DNA of 43,089 bases, from positions 31,651 to 74,739 of the forward strand of contig NZ_JAGOPN010000026.1 of NCBI RefSeq assembly GCF_017991995.1, given 5' to 3'. The notes beneath the pieces were generated by a model. The model made no database searches. It was not told the origin of the DNA and saw only the letters and a list, made by a program, of their open reading frames with translations. This document shows positions 25,501 through 33,564 of this stretch, one piece after another. The translations under genes and the position numbers were made by a program. This DNA is from Pseudacidovorax sp. (lineage in GTDB: Bacteria > Pseudomonadota > Gammaproteobacteria > Burkholderiales > Burkholderiaceae_C). Numbering within the stretch: the stretch's first letter is position 1; every line of letters begins with the position of its first letter.

Positions 25501-28111
25501 CGCTGCCGCCCTGCAGGTTGACGGTGCCGCCTTCGGCCCGCAGGCCGCCGCCCACCGCGCCGCCGATGTCGATGGCCCGCGCCGACGCGCCTTCGACGAT
25601 GGAGATCGCGCCCGTGGTGCCGTCGCGCACGGCCGAGAAGCCGCCGCTGCCGGCGGTACCCGTCACGTCGATGCGCGCACCCGTGCCTGCCGTCACCTGG
25701 CTGGACACCATCTGCACGCCCTGCGATGCCTGGGCGGTGCTGAGGAAGCCGGTGAATTCGTTGTCGCCGCGCATGCCATCGAGGTTGGCGCCGGTGCCCT
25801 GCAGCGTCACGTTGCCCTGGGCCTGCACGGCCGCGCCGCTGAGCAGCACCCCCGCCGTGTTGCCGATGCTGCCGCCCGGCTGCGCGTCGGTCCAGCTGCT
25901 GGCCACGCCGGTGAGCGCCGCCGCACCGCCCGAGGTGAGCGTGGATGCCCCGTCCACCCGCACGCCGCTCGCGCCCACGCCGCTGGTGCCTGTGACGGCC
26001 AGGCCGCCCGTGCCGGCCTGCACCGTGCTGCCGGCCGTCACCAGCACGCCCTCGCTGGCGGTGTAGGAGCCGCTGGTGGCCCAGCTGCGCCCCTGGCCGG
26101 CCAGGCTGAGCTGGCCGCTGCCACGGGTCAGCACCTGGCTGTTGCCGATGTAGACGCCCGCGCGCCAGCGGTCGCTGGCGGTGCCGCCGTCCGAATAGCC
26201 GCCGCCCACGGCGCGGCCATTGGCGGCATCGCCCTGGCCGAAGAAGCGCACGTTGCCGCCATTGGCGTCGATGCGCGCGCCGTCCAGGCGGATCGCGCCC
26301 GCCCAGGCGGTGTCGTAATCGGGAAAGGGCCGGATCGTGCCCGCCGTGGCCAGGGCCGCGCCGGTCGAGTCGGCATTGAAGTCCACGTTCAGCGCCCCTT
26401 CGGTGGCGGTGATGGCGCTGCCCGGCCCCATGTCGATGCTGCCGGCCGAATCGATGCGCAGCGTGGTGGTCGGGCCGCCCGTCTTGATGACCTGCGCGGC
26501 GCTGGCCGGCGTGTCGCCCTGCTGGAAGACCACGCCGCGGCCATCGCCGGTGGAGGCGCTGGACAGGGTGACATCGGTGCCGCTGCTGAGCGCCCGGCCC
26601 AGCGATGCGGCGCCCACCCGGCCGCCTTCCGTGGCCGAGAGGGCCGAGTCGTAGGCCACGTCGCCGGCCAGCACCTGCACCGCATCGCCCACCGCCAGCG
26701 TCAGCCGGCCGTTGGTGCCGCCGTCGCTGCCGCCACCGGCATCCACGCCGGCCGGGCTGGCCACCATGCCGTCGGCGCTGGCCGAGATGCTGCCGCCGGC
26801 ACCGTTGCCCGCGCCGCGGGCCCGCAGCGTGCCGGCCAGCTGCACGGTGGTGCGCGGGACCTCGGGCGAGGGCGCCGCCTCGCCCGGCAGCGTCACCGCC
26901 TGGGCCGAGCCGATCACGATGCTGCCGCCCGCCCCGCTGCCGGTGGCGCTCGCATCGATGCTGGCCGTGGGCGCCACGCCCACGTAGGTGCCCGCGAGGG
27001 TGACGGTGCCGCCGCCCGCGGCGCCGCGCGCGTCCAGCCGCGTGGCCGGCGCGTCGGCCGCGACGGAAGGCACGGCAGGCGGGGGAACGTCGGCCAGAAC
27101 CACCTGGCCGCCGGCCAGCGTGATGCTGCCGCCCTGGCGACCGGCCTCGATGCCGCTCGCATCGACCGTGCCGCCGGTGACCGCCAGCGCGTTGGTGCGG
27201 CCGGCACCCAGCACGATCTCGCCGTTGCGCGACTCCAGGCTGCGGGCCTGCACCACGCCCGTGTTGCTCACCACCAGCTGGCCGGTGGTGGTCGAGCTGC
27301 CCAGCATCAGCGCCCGGCCGCCGTCGGCCTGCAGCACGCCGGCATTGGCGGCCGAGGCGTTGGTCGCCAGCGCGTCGGCGTTGATGACCACATTGGTCAG
27401 GCCATCGCCTGCGAAGTCCAGCGACACCTTGCGGCCCGAGACCAGGCCGGCCGTGCCGCCCGGGGCGTTGATCGTGCCCCCGGCGTCGTTGCTCACGCCC
27501 GCGCCAATCAGCAGCACGGTGCCGCCCGCGGTCGCCACGATCCGCCCGCGGTTGACCACGGTCGTGGCGCTCGCATCGTTGCGCTCGAACACCAGCACCT
27601 CGCCCGGGCCCAGCGCCGTGTTCTCGCGGCCGGCGGGCATGAAGCTGGCGTCGGGGATGTCCAGCGTGGTGGCGACCAGACCGCCCACGTTCACCTGCGC
27701 CGTGCCCGAAAACAGCACACCCGAGGGGTTGACCAGGAACACGCGCCCGTTGGCCGTGAGCTGACCCGCGATCTCCGACGGATTGCCGCCGGTCACCCGG
27801 TTGAGCAGCACCGACGCGGCCGTCGGCTGCACGATGTTGACGGCCGCGCCCGAGCCGATGGAAAAGCTCGTCCACTGCGCGATGGCGCGGGCCTGGCTCT
27901 GCGTCAGCGTCATGGTGCCGGCGCCAGCGTTCTGCGCGGTGATGGCGACGCCGCGCAGCGAGCCCGCGCCCGGGGCGATCACCGGCAGCGTGAGCGGTGC
28001 GAGCTGGGCGATGGCCGAGCCGGCGCCCATGCACAGCAGCGACAGCGCCAGGGGCCGCAGGCGCCAGTGGCGTGCCGCGGCGGCGGAAGAAGAGGGATGT
28101 CGGGAACTCAT
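22523..28111 (-). CDS. Two-partner secretion exoprotein (TpsA), filamentous-haemagglutinin type with MBG-like domain
   Basis: A 1862-residue secreted beta-helical protein, exported through the TpsB pore encoded just upstream. Seen: a long signal peptide ending near AIAQ (residue ~35); a TPS domain (about 40-290) with LLNRVTGGNPSEIAG and the NPSG motif at 128-131 (family NPNGI); a very long Gly/Ala/Thr/Ser-rich central region of degenerate beta-helix repeats; an MBG-like domain near residue 1680-1760 (TITIADASRQQGQANPAFGY); a Pro-rich linker; and a ~70-residue tail with two cysteines close to the C-terminus. The ATG at 28111 has AGAGG upstream and gives the correct signal peptide; the frame's upstream extension lies within the transporter gene. 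Likely role: adhesion or biofilm, by family. No CDI-type toxin domain is visible. Confidence 0.92.
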   Translation of the reverse strand: MSSRHPSSSAAAARHWRLRPLALSLLCMGAGSAIAQLAPLTLPVIAPGAGSLRGVAITAQNAGAGTMTLTQSQARAIAQWTSFSIGSGAAVNIVQPTAASVLLNRVTGGNPSEIAGQLTANGRVFLVNPSGVLFSGTAQVNVGGLVATTLDIPDASFMPAGRENTALGPGEVLVFERNDASATTVVNRGRIVATAGGTVLLIGAGVSNDAGGTINAPGGTAGLVSGRKVSLDFAGDGLTNVVINADALATNASAANAGVLQADGGRALMLGSSTTTGQLVVSNTGVVQARSLESRNGEIVLGAGRTNALAVTGGTVDASGIEAGRQGGSITLAGGQVVLADVPPPAVPSVAADAPATRLDARGAAGGGTVTLAGTYVGVAPTASIDASATGSGAGGSIVIGSAQAVTLPGEAAPSPEVPRTTVQLAGTLRARGAGNGAGGSISASADGMVASPAGVDAGGGSDGGTNGRLTLAVGDAVQVLAGDVAYDSALSATEGGRVGAASLGRALSSGTDVTLSSASTGDGRGVVFQQGDTPASAAQVIKTGGPTTTLRIDSAGSIDMGPGSAITATEGALNVDFNADSTGAALATAGTIRPFPDYDTAWAGAIRLDGARIDANGGNVRFFGQGDAANGRAVGGGYSDGGTASDRWRAGVYIGNSQVLTRGSGQLSLAGQGRSWATSGSYTASEGVLVTAGSTVQAGTGGLAVTGTSGVGASGVRVDGASTLTSGGAAALTGVASSWTDAQPGGSIGNTAGVLLSGAAVQAQGNVTLQGTGANLDGMRGDNEFTGFLSTAQASQGVQMVSSQVTAGTGARIDVTGTAGSGGFSAVRDGTTGAISIVEGASARAIDIGGAVGGGLRAEGGTVNLQGGSGAVRLGTDATTVALAGPRLDALVDVSSTTGTGGSIVIEANNVLLQNPQADPGATFMDASGAGQGGSIVVKGTNAVAMANDAVLRADANAATGNGGQIQLLGGRTLRAHGSLSAQGGASGGNGGSIETSGAGFDLTGIRVNAGASAGNAGTWTVDPFDITIVNGNASGSLPANPYDAVATSTIQDGDINNALLRSNVTIGTGTGGAADQGDIFLDAAQIAYAGTGARTFTLNANRSVRSNAGASIASYGAGGPLNVVFNAAATTGSAAVGGGQVSWDGQIYTNGGNVVMNGAWTNDSNGATSVSLGGTAVVDTRGGNALTSPGVYTGGSDAQAGGSVQITGRTDTTSTGNFVTAAVNLAGARIVTSTGNVDILGTTTLGTGVQLTANTATAGIHTTSGNVRITGVGSYAANSGNAPGHGVAIGAQFGGAGSLPMVETGTGSIDITGLRLAGGASTGGDGVWLGNQAQIGSTGGGSVTVTGESRNDGGAGIRIIDAGGISVPSPAGRIQSTGQVVLRAGAAGTADALVLGNGSQVSAGTVLNLRPGAVTLTGTPDSYAATGTERGTDAIALGGTSANGFAVSADEWARLSAPTVVVGSNAQAGAITVAGALGASGNLTLQADNEGSIALQAPLTVGGTLGLLATRDITQTAAGGITAPTLLARSILGNVLLDQAANDVAASTLGGSAGGSFRYVDVNTLRVGSVTASGFDATANAAQAVTSGTLSGSDVLVRATTGDLLLDTSVASTAGTDLVAGNTFQNIGGGGISGPWRIWAATWVGETRGGLAGTSPIPNLYGCTYAGACVPAFPTSGNRFIYTARPTATITIADASRQQGQANPAFGYGIAGLILGDTGAGITGAVGTNANAGSPVGVYAINGSFVSAEGYLLNVVPGRLSVTPAPVPPPPPSPSPAPAPSVFSPPKVAPADVIREDVNTYTFDRNIGGPPICYATGPLGGSRTAQQGDDVLAREWTRVRSRPQLTSCVDTERKNGCSDF

Positions 28112-28151
28112 GGCGAGGCCTCTTGGATAAAGCGCCGGGTGCCGCGGCCGG

Positions 28152-29819
28152 TCAGAAGGATTTCTGCAGCTGCACGTACAGCCGCGGATTGCGACCGCCG
28201 CCGTCGGTGACGGCCGCAGGCGTGCCGGCGCGCCAGGCCAGCGAGGCATTGATCGAGAAGTTGCCGGCGCGCACCCACTGCAGGCCGATGCCGGCGCCGC
28301 GCAGGCTGCGGCTGGCGGGCGTGGTGTCGAACAGGCCCGGGGTCTTCTGCGGCCGGCCGCGCGCCGCGTCGTAGAAGACGTAGGGCGTCAGCTCCGAGGT
28401 GGCCGACCAGCGCCATTCGACGGTGCCGATCAGGCCCTGGTCCACCAGCACCTCGCCGGAGGGATAGGCGCGCACGGCGCGCGCGCCGCCCAGGCTCAGC
28501 TTCTCGGAGGCGTCCAGGTTCTTGCTGGCCCACTGGCCGCCCAGGGCCAGGTACAGCGAATGCTCGGGCAGCACCGACTGCAGGCGCGAGGCCTGGAAGG
28601 TGAGCTTGGAGAAGCTGCCCTCGGTGCGCGGGCCGCCCAGCGCCTGGTCGGCCGCCAGCAGGCTGGGCTCGCGGATCGACAGGCTGCCGCGGTACGCCGT
28701 GCCCGAGCTGGCCCAGTAGCCGCCGCCCAGCCAGTCGTCACGCAGCTCCCAGGTCCAGCTCAAGCCCATGCCGTGCACCCGTTTGCGGCCCTCGAAAGCC
28801 AGCGTGGTGTATTCGTCCGTCAGCCGCTTGGTGTCCACCGACAGCCGCAGGAAGAGGTTCTGCCGCCGCTGGCGGATCACCGGGTAGAAGAGCGACAAGT
28901 CGGCCACGTCGGCCTTGCCCTGCGCGCCCAGTACCGCGAATTCGCCGTCGAGCTGGTAGTTGATGCGGGCCAGCCCGGCGCCCAGGCGCAGGCCGCTGGT
29001 GCCCAGCGGCACTTCGTAGGCGATGCGACCGAGCTGCAGCGCGTCGTTGTTGGACACCATGGCCCGCAGGTCCAGGTTGTCGCCGATGCCCAGCGGGCTG
29101 TTCCAGCGCAGCGAGCCGCCCACGCGGTAGCGGCCCGACTCCTGGGTGCCATGGTTGTCGGCATCGGCGCTGAAGGAAAAGCGCGAGCCGGGGTTGACCT
29201 CGACCGCCAGGTCGGTCGTGCCGGGCTGGCTGCCTTCCTGCAGGCCGGAGCCCACGGCGATGCCGGGCTGGTCGGACAGCAGCAGCATGGCGCGCTCGTA
29301 GGCCGGGGCGCTCACGGCGGCGCCGGGCTGCAGCGCGGCCAGGAAGCCGCGCACCCGCGCCTCGCTGGTGGGCGCCTCGGGCGCCACCTGCACGTCCACC
29401 TTGCCGATGCGGCCTTCGGCGATGCTGATCTCCACCACGCCGTTCTGCACCGTCTGCACCGGCACCACCGCCTGGGCCAGGAAGTAGCCGCGGGCGTGGT
29501 AGCGGTCGGTGATGGCCTGGGCCAGCTTCTCCAGGTCGGCCAGCGTGACGTCGCGGCCGATGTAGGGGCCGGTGATCTCGCGCAGGTCCTCGGCCGACAG
29601 CGCTTCGGCGCCGGTCAGGCGCAGGTCGTTCAGGCGGAAGGAGACCGCCGGCGCGGCCGGCGCCGCGGGCAGGGTCTGCGCACCGGGCGCGGCGCAGCTG
29701 GTGCACGGCGGCTGCGTGGGCACCAGCTGCTGCTGCGCCAGCGCGGGCACCATGGCCGTCAATGCAGCGGCCAGTGCCGTTGCACGGATCGCGAAGGATG
29801 AGGTCATGGCGGGCTTCAT
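28152..29819 (-). CDS. Two-partner secretion transporter (TpsB), FhaC/ShlB family outer-membrane protein
   Basis: A 555-residue Omp85-superfamily pore that exports its TpsA partner across the outer membrane. Seen: a signal peptide (MTSSFAIRATALAAALTAMV, then PALAQQ), a ShlB-type POTRA region (about 60-210; LTGAEALSAEDLREITGPYI, YFLAQAVVPVQTVQNGVVEI), and a 16-strand-type beta-barrel (about 215-555) ending in Phe (LYVQLQKSF), the usual outer-membrane terminal signature. The ATG at 29819 overlaps the CHAT gene stop (ATGA); a second in-frame ATG at 29807 begins directly at the signal peptide and is a possible alternative start. It lies 40 bp before the TpsA gene. Length matches the family (~550-580). 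Confidence 0.93.
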   Translation of the reverse strand: MKPAMTSSFAIRATALAAALTAMVPALAQQQLVPTQPPCTSCAAPGAQTLPAAPAAPAVSFRLNDLRLTGAEALSAEDLREITGPYIGRDVTLADLEKLAQAITDRYHARGYFLAQAVVPVQTVQNGVVEISIAEGRIGKVDVQVAPEAPTSEARVRGFLAALQPGAAVSAPAYERAMLLLSDQPGIAVGSGLQEGSQPGTTDLAVEVNPGSRFSFSADADNHGTQESGRYRVGGSLRWNSPLGIGDNLDLRAMVSNNDALQLGRIAYEVPLGTSGLRLGAGLARINYQLDGEFAVLGAQGKADVADLSLFYPVIRQRRQNLFLRLSVDTKRLTDEYTTLAFEGRKRVHGMGLSWTWELRDDWLGGGYWASSGTAYRGSLSIREPSLLAADQALGGPRTEGSFSKLTFQASRLQSVLPEHSLYLALGGQWASKNLDASEKLSLGGARAVRAYPSGEVLVDQGLIGTVEWRWSATSELTPYVFYDAARGRPQKTPGLFDTTPASRSLRGAGIGLQWVRAGNFSINASLAWRAGTPAAVTDGGGRNPRLYVQLQKSF

Positions 29820-31963
29820 TGGACGGTCAGGCGCCAGTTGCCGATCAGGTTGAAGGGGGCCCAGAAGAAGGGATGGGCCATCTTGGGATCGCGCAGCACC
29901 GCCAGCTGGCCGGCCTGCATGGCCTGCTGCAGGTCGCGGCCCTTGGCGAGTTCGCCGTAGAGCGTGCTCATGAGCACCGCGGTGGCGTCGTCCGACACCG
30001 GCCACAGCGAGGCGATCAGGCTGCTGCTGCCGGCCGACAGGAAGGAGCGGGTGAAGCCCAGCACCTCGTCGCCCGAGGCGATGCGGCCCAGGCCCGATTC
30101 GCAGGCCGACAGCGTGACCAGGGCCGTGCCCTGCATGGGCAGCTCCAGGATCTCGTGCGCCTCCAGGAAGTTCTGGCGCCCGTTCTCGTTGGCCAGCAGG
30201 ATGCGCGAATAGAGCGGGTCGACCTGATCGGCCTCGGCATGCGCGGCCACGTGCACCAGCGGCGAGCCGCCGGCCGCCTGGCGGAACTGCGTCTTGGTGG
30301 CCTGCGCGCCCATGAAGACGGTGTGCCGCGGAAAGAGCTGCTCCAGCCGCTGGACCTCGGCCACCGAGCCGGGCAGGTCGTACTTGTCCTCGATGCGCGG
30401 ATTGCCGAAGGCCGTGAGCCGCCCGTCGACGCGCGGCGTGCGACGCGCCAGCTGCACCGCGATGCTCATGGAGGGCGAGACCGATACCGGGTTGGTCTCG
30501 ATCAGGTAGCGGCCGTTGACCCGCAGGGCCTGGAAGGGCAGGTAGTGCAGCGGCCCGTGCGGCACCACCACGATGCGCTGGCCGGGCTGCAGGCCCAGCG
30601 GGCCGATCAGCGCCGCGCCCATCTTGTCGGCATTGCCGATGGCCGTGCGACGGCCGCGCACCACCGAGTTGCGGAAGGTGTCGACCAGCTCCACCAGCTC
30701 GTCGCGGCGGATCGGCAGGCTCTGGCTGCGCACCTCGGTGCTGCTGACCACCCACACCTGCAGCCGGTCGGGCAGCGCGTGGTACTGCACCAGGCGCTCG
30801 TCGGGCGCCAGGGTGGCCTGCAGGCTGGCCAGGTCGACCACGGCCGTGGCCTGCGTGGCCAGCTGGGCACGGCCACGCACGGCGTCGAGCAGCGCGCGCG
30901 AGCGGCTGTGCTCGCTCACCTCGAAGGCGCGGCGCGGCGCGCCCATGTCGGCATACAGACCCACCGCGCGCTCGAAGAGCTGCTGCAGGTCGGAGAACAC
31001 GCCCATCTTGAATTCGTCGCTGCGGAAGCGCGCGCGCACCTTGTCCACGCCGGCCAGGGCGCGGTCCAGCGCCTGCGCGGCCTCGGCCTTGCGGCCCAGC
31101 GCCAATTCGCTGCGGGCCACGCCGTCCCAGGCCCAGAGCTGGAAGTAGCCGGCGTCGGTGCCGGCGCGGCGCGTGGTCAGTTGCTGGAAGACGGTCAGGG
31201 CCTCGGCGGGCTTGCCTTCGGCCAGCAGCAGGTTGGCGCGGGTGCGCTCCACCTGCGCGGCCAGCGAGGCGTCGCGCTGCGGGGGCAGGCTGTCCACCAG
31301 CTGCCGCGCGCGCGCCAGGTCGGCGGGCTTGCCGCTGTCGATCAGCGCGTTGGCCAGCGAGGCCTGCACCAGCGGCGCATAGCGCGGCGAGCTGGCGGCC
31401 AGGGCCTCGTCGTAGCTGCGGATGGCGCCGGCCAGGTCGCCGCGGCGCGCGTCCACATCGCCCAGCACCTTGAGGGCCGGGCCGCGGATGAGCTGCGGCT
31501 CGCGCGTGGGCAGCTGCAGCGCTTCGCGCGCGAACTGCTCGGCCTTCTCCAGCTGGCCGGCATAGCTGTAGACGATGGCCAGGTCGCGCTTGGCGGCGGC
31601 CAGCAGGGCCGGGTCCTGCGTGGCGCCGGCCAGGTGCAGCGCCTTGCTGGCGGCGCGCACGCTCTGGCGGAAGTCGCCCGCCTCGGCCAGCGACACGGCC
31701 TGGCTGCAGTACTGGTAGGCACTGAGCTTGACCTTGTCCTGCGAATACAGGATGGCGCCCTCCTGCGTGAGCGCCAGCAGCGTGTCCGAATCGGCCAGCC
31801 GGGCCTGCTCCTGCTGGCGGGCGGCGGCTTCGGCATCGGGCGCGGCGGCCTGTGCCCAGGCGCCGGCGGCGGGCCAGGCCAGTGCCGCGGCCACGGCCCA
31901 GGCGCCCCACCCGGCGCGGTGGCGGCCGGCGCCCCCGGCCGGCTTGTGCATCTTGCGTTCCAT
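29816..31963 (-). CDS. Exported TPR protein with C-terminal CHAT (caspase-like) protease domain
   Basis: A 715-residue product with a predicted signal peptide (hydrophobic AWAVAAALAWPAAGAWAQ, cleavage near residue 38), so likely periplasmic. Residues ~50-330 are helical TPR repeats (AIVYSYAGQLEKAEQFAREA, VLGDVDARRGDLAGAIRSYD). Residues ~400-715 form a CHAT domain with VVVPHGPLHYLPFQAL, VHVAAHAEAD carrying the expected catalytic His575, and LVTLSACESGLG carrying the expected Cys621. Both dyad residues are intact. First gene of the TPS operon, overlapping tpsB by ATGA. CHAT proteins recur beside TpsA/TpsB genes in many bacteria, but their job there is not established; processing or quality control of the exoprotein is a guess. 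ATG at 31963 is chosen for the signal peptide; 31951 and 31993 are alternatives with no better ribosome site. Confidence 0.9.
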   Translation of the reverse strand: MERKMHKPAGGAGRHRAGWGAWAVAAALAWPAAGAWAQAAAPDAEAAARQQEQARLADSDTLLALTQEGAILYSQDKVKLSAYQYCSQAVSLAEAGDFRQSVRAASKALHLAGATQDPALLAAAKRDLAIVYSYAGQLEKAEQFAREALQLPTREPQLIRGPALKVLGDVDARRGDLAGAIRSYDEALAASSPRYAPLVQASLANALIDSGKPADLARARQLVDSLPPQRDASLAAQVERTRANLLLAEGKPAEALTVFQQLTTRRAGTDAGYFQLWAWDGVARSELALGRKAEAAQALDRALAGVDKVRARFRSDEFKMGVFSDLQQLFERAVGLYADMGAPRRAFEVSEHSRSRALLDAVRGRAQLATQATAVVDLASLQATLAPDERLVQYHALPDRLQVWVVSSTEVRSQSLPIRRDELVELVDTFRNSVVRGRRTAIGNADKMGAALIGPLGLQPGQRIVVVPHGPLHYLPFQALRVNGRYLIETNPVSVSPSMSIAVQLARRTPRVDGRLTAFGNPRIEDKYDLPGSVAEVQRLEQLFPRHTVFMGAQATKTQFRQAAGGSPLVHVAAHAEADQVDPLYSRILLANENGRQNFLEAHEILELPMQGTALVTLSACESGLGRIASGDEVLGFTRSFLSAGSSSLIASLWPVSDDATAVLMSTLYGELAKGRDLQQAMQAGQLAVLRDPKMAHPFFWAPFNLIGNWRLTVQ

Positions 31964-32135
31964 TCGACCCCCAGGCGTCCGGCCGTGGGGCACGCCCGGG
32001 CGGCGGGCCCCGCAGGCGCAGGATGCGACCTGCCCGTCGGACGTCGTCGGGGCAGTCTAGGAACGGACCCCCGCGGGGCCAATTTGCAGGAAGGTCTAGG
32101 GCGAACGGCGTAGGGGCACGCCGGTGGCAGGGCGC
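31964..32135. promoter_or_regulatory. Upstream region of the TPS operon
   Basis: 172 bp between the CHAT gene start and the stop of the DUF962 gene, all on the minus strand. It should hold the TPS operon promoter unless transcription continues from upstream. It contains two CTAG sites (32057-32060 and 32096-32099), a tetranucleotide that is rare in this DNA, and a short A/T-rich patch (CCAATTTGC, 32079-32087). No clear -35/-10 pair can be assigned. Confidence 0.4.
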
Positions 32136-32651
32136 TCAGGCGGTCACGCGGTGGCGCACCGGGCCGGCGCGCTGCTCCACCGCCTGGCGCAGCGTCTGGC
32201 ACAGGCCGAGCATGAACGCAGCCTCGGCCACCACGAACAGCGGCCCGATCAACAGGCCCATCAGGTCGTCGACGAAGGCCGGCTTGCGGCCCTCATACCA
32301 GTGGCCGACGAACTGGAAGGCCCAGCCGACCACGAAGCCGCCGACGCCCACGGTCAGCCACTGGGCCGTGGGCAGCGCCGCGGCCCAGTCGCCGAACCAC
32401 AGCGCCAGGGCCAGCAGCGCGCCCATGACGGCGCCGAAGCGCAGGTCCAGCCGCAGGTAGTAGGCCATCGCCAGCAGGCTGGCGATGACCGCGGGCGTGA
32501 GCGACAGCCCGGCCAGCATGAAGCCGGGCCGCGACAGCAGCACGACGACCGCCAGGACGATCATGGGAATCCCGATGAAATGCGTGGCGATGTTGCGCGG
32601 GTCCCTGTGGTAGCCCGCGTAGGTGGACAGTTGCTCGGTCAGTGTCTTCAT
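32136..32651 (-). CDS. DUF962/Mpo1-like multi-pass membrane protein
   Basis: A 171-residue protein of the YGL010w/Mpo1-like family (DUF962); yeast Mpo1 is an Fe-dependent dioxygenase of phytosphingosine-derived 2-hydroxy fatty acids, but bacterial members are uncharacterised. Seen: the N-terminal YAGYHRDPRNIATHFIGIP motif with conserved His residues, then hydrophobic helices at about 27-45, 50-66, 74-92 and 98-115, and FQFVGHWYEGRKPAF with the second His cluster. The ATG at 32651 has AAGGAGA 6 bp upstream. The frame is open far upstream (to 33524) only because it shadows the divergent Crp gene. Likely single gene, divergent from the Crp/Fnr regulator. Confidence 0.88.
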   Translation of the reverse strand: MKTLTEQLSTYAGYHRDPRNIATHFIGIPMIVLAVVVLLSRPGFMLAGLSLTPAVIASLLAMAYYLRLDLRFGAVMGALLALALWFGDWAAALPTAQWLTVGVGGFVVGWAFQFVGHWYEGRKPAFVDDLMGLLIGPLFVVAEAAFMLGLCQTLRQAVEQRAGPVRHRVTA

Positions 32652-32747
32652 CGTTGTCTCCTTGGCGCAATGCGGCGATGCTAGGGCGGGCCCCCCGCGC
32701 GCCACTGTCGGCTGCCGGACACAAGGCGCCCGCCGCCCTTGCGACCC

Positions 32748-33443
32748 ATGAACGACGACAACTGGCCCCGCATCGCCGCCAGCGGCAGCTGGTTCAAGGC
32801 CGCCCCCGCGCCCCTGCAGCAGGCGCTGCTGGGCCTGGCCGTGGCGCGCCGCCATGCGGACGGCGCCTGCCTGTTCCGGCGCGGCGACCCGCCCGACGGC
32901 CTCTATGGCGTCGCCGAGGGCGCGGTGCGCATCACCGGCCTGGCGGCCGATGGCCGGGAAGCCCTGCTGGCCATCGCGGAGCCCTCGCAGTGGATCGGCG
33001 AGATCGGCCTGCTCGACGGCCTGCCGCGCACGCACGACGCCCACGCGCAGGGTGCGGCCGTCACGCTGCATGTGCCGCAGGCGGCGCTGCTGGCCGTGCT
33101 GCAGGCGCAGCCCGCGCTGTGGCAGTGGATCGGACTGCTGGCCACCAGCAAGCTGCGCGCGGCCTTCCAGGCGCTGGAGGACATGGCCCTGCTGCCGGCC
33201 GAGAACCGCATCGCCGCGCGCCTGCTGGCCATGTCGCAGGGCTACGGCGAATGGACGCACCAGACGCGCCGCGTGGTCCGGCTGTCGCAGGAGCAGCTGG
33301 CCTCGATGCTGGCCCTCTCGCGCCAGACGGTGAACCAGGTGCTGCAGGGCTTGGCGCACCAGGGCATCGTGCGGCCGGGGCGCGGCACGGTGGAGATCCT
33401 GGATGCGGCGCGGCTGCGCGCGCTGGCTGGCCGCGTCGGCTGA
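32748..33443 (+). CDS. Crp/Fnr-family transcriptional regulator
   Basis: A 231-residue protein with a cyclic-nucleotide-binding-type beta-barrel (about 20-130; GACLFRRGDPPDGLYGVAEG, IGEIGLLDGLPRTHDA) and a C-terminal winged helix-turn-helix (about 145-220; VRLSQEQLASMLALSRQTVN, then VLQGLAHQGIVRPGRG). There is no N-terminal cysteine cluster, so it is not an Fnr-type iron-sulphur sensor. ATG at 32748 is preferred; a TTG at 32739 is also possible and neither has a clear Shine-Dalgarno sequence. Divergent from the DUF962 gene, with 96 bp between. The ligand is unknown; the first three or four genes on either side are candidate targets. Confidence 0.9.
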   Translation: MNDDNWPRIAASGSWFKAAPAPLQQALLGLAVARRHADGACLFRRGDPPDGLYGVAEGAVRITGLAADGREALLAIAEPSQWIGEIGLLDGLPRTHDAHAQGAAVTLHVPQAALLAVLQAQPALWQWIGLLATSKLRAAFQALEDMALLPAENRIAARLLAMSQGYGEWTHQTRRVVRLSQEQLASMLALSRQTVNQVLQGLAHQGIVRPGRGTVEILDAARLRALAGRVG

Positions 33444-33510
33444 TCTGCACGCCGGGGCTGCACGTACATCAGGCGCTGGCGGGGTCTTGCGGACCGACGT
33501 CGATCCGGCT

Positions 33511-33538
33511 TTGTTATTTGACATGACGCATGTAACAT
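33511..33538 (+). promoter_or_regulatory. Candidate promoter and operator of the MerR gene
   Basis: An A/T-rich island in otherwise >70% GC DNA, 27 bp before the merR-family start codon. TTGTTA (33511-33516) and TAACAT (33533-33538) are spaced 16 bp apart; TTGACA (33518-33523) is an alternative -35. Between and over them lies the inverted repeat ACATG-ACG-CATGT (33521-33533), a plausible operator for the MerR protein itself. Placement is by eye. Confidence 0.45.
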
Positions 33539-33564
33539 AGAAAAAGACACGTCACGCCCACCCC

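Noticed and set aside
22331-28210. Very long plus-strand open frame (1959 codons) opposite TpsA
   Set aside because: It is His/Arg/Ala-rich low-complexity with no domain, while the minus strand encodes a clear TPS exoprotein. Long antisense frames are expected at this GC content.
28152-31910. Single 1252-codon frame covering both TpsB and part of the CHAT gene
   Set aside because: Only the part from 29819 downward encodes TpsB with signal peptide; the upstream half is the out-of-frame shadow of the CHAT gene, so it is not a fusion protein.
32739-33443. TTG start 9 bp upstream of the chosen Crp/Fnr ATG
   Set aside because: Adds only three residues with no better ribosome-binding site; ATG at 32748 is simpler, though TTG cannot be excluded.
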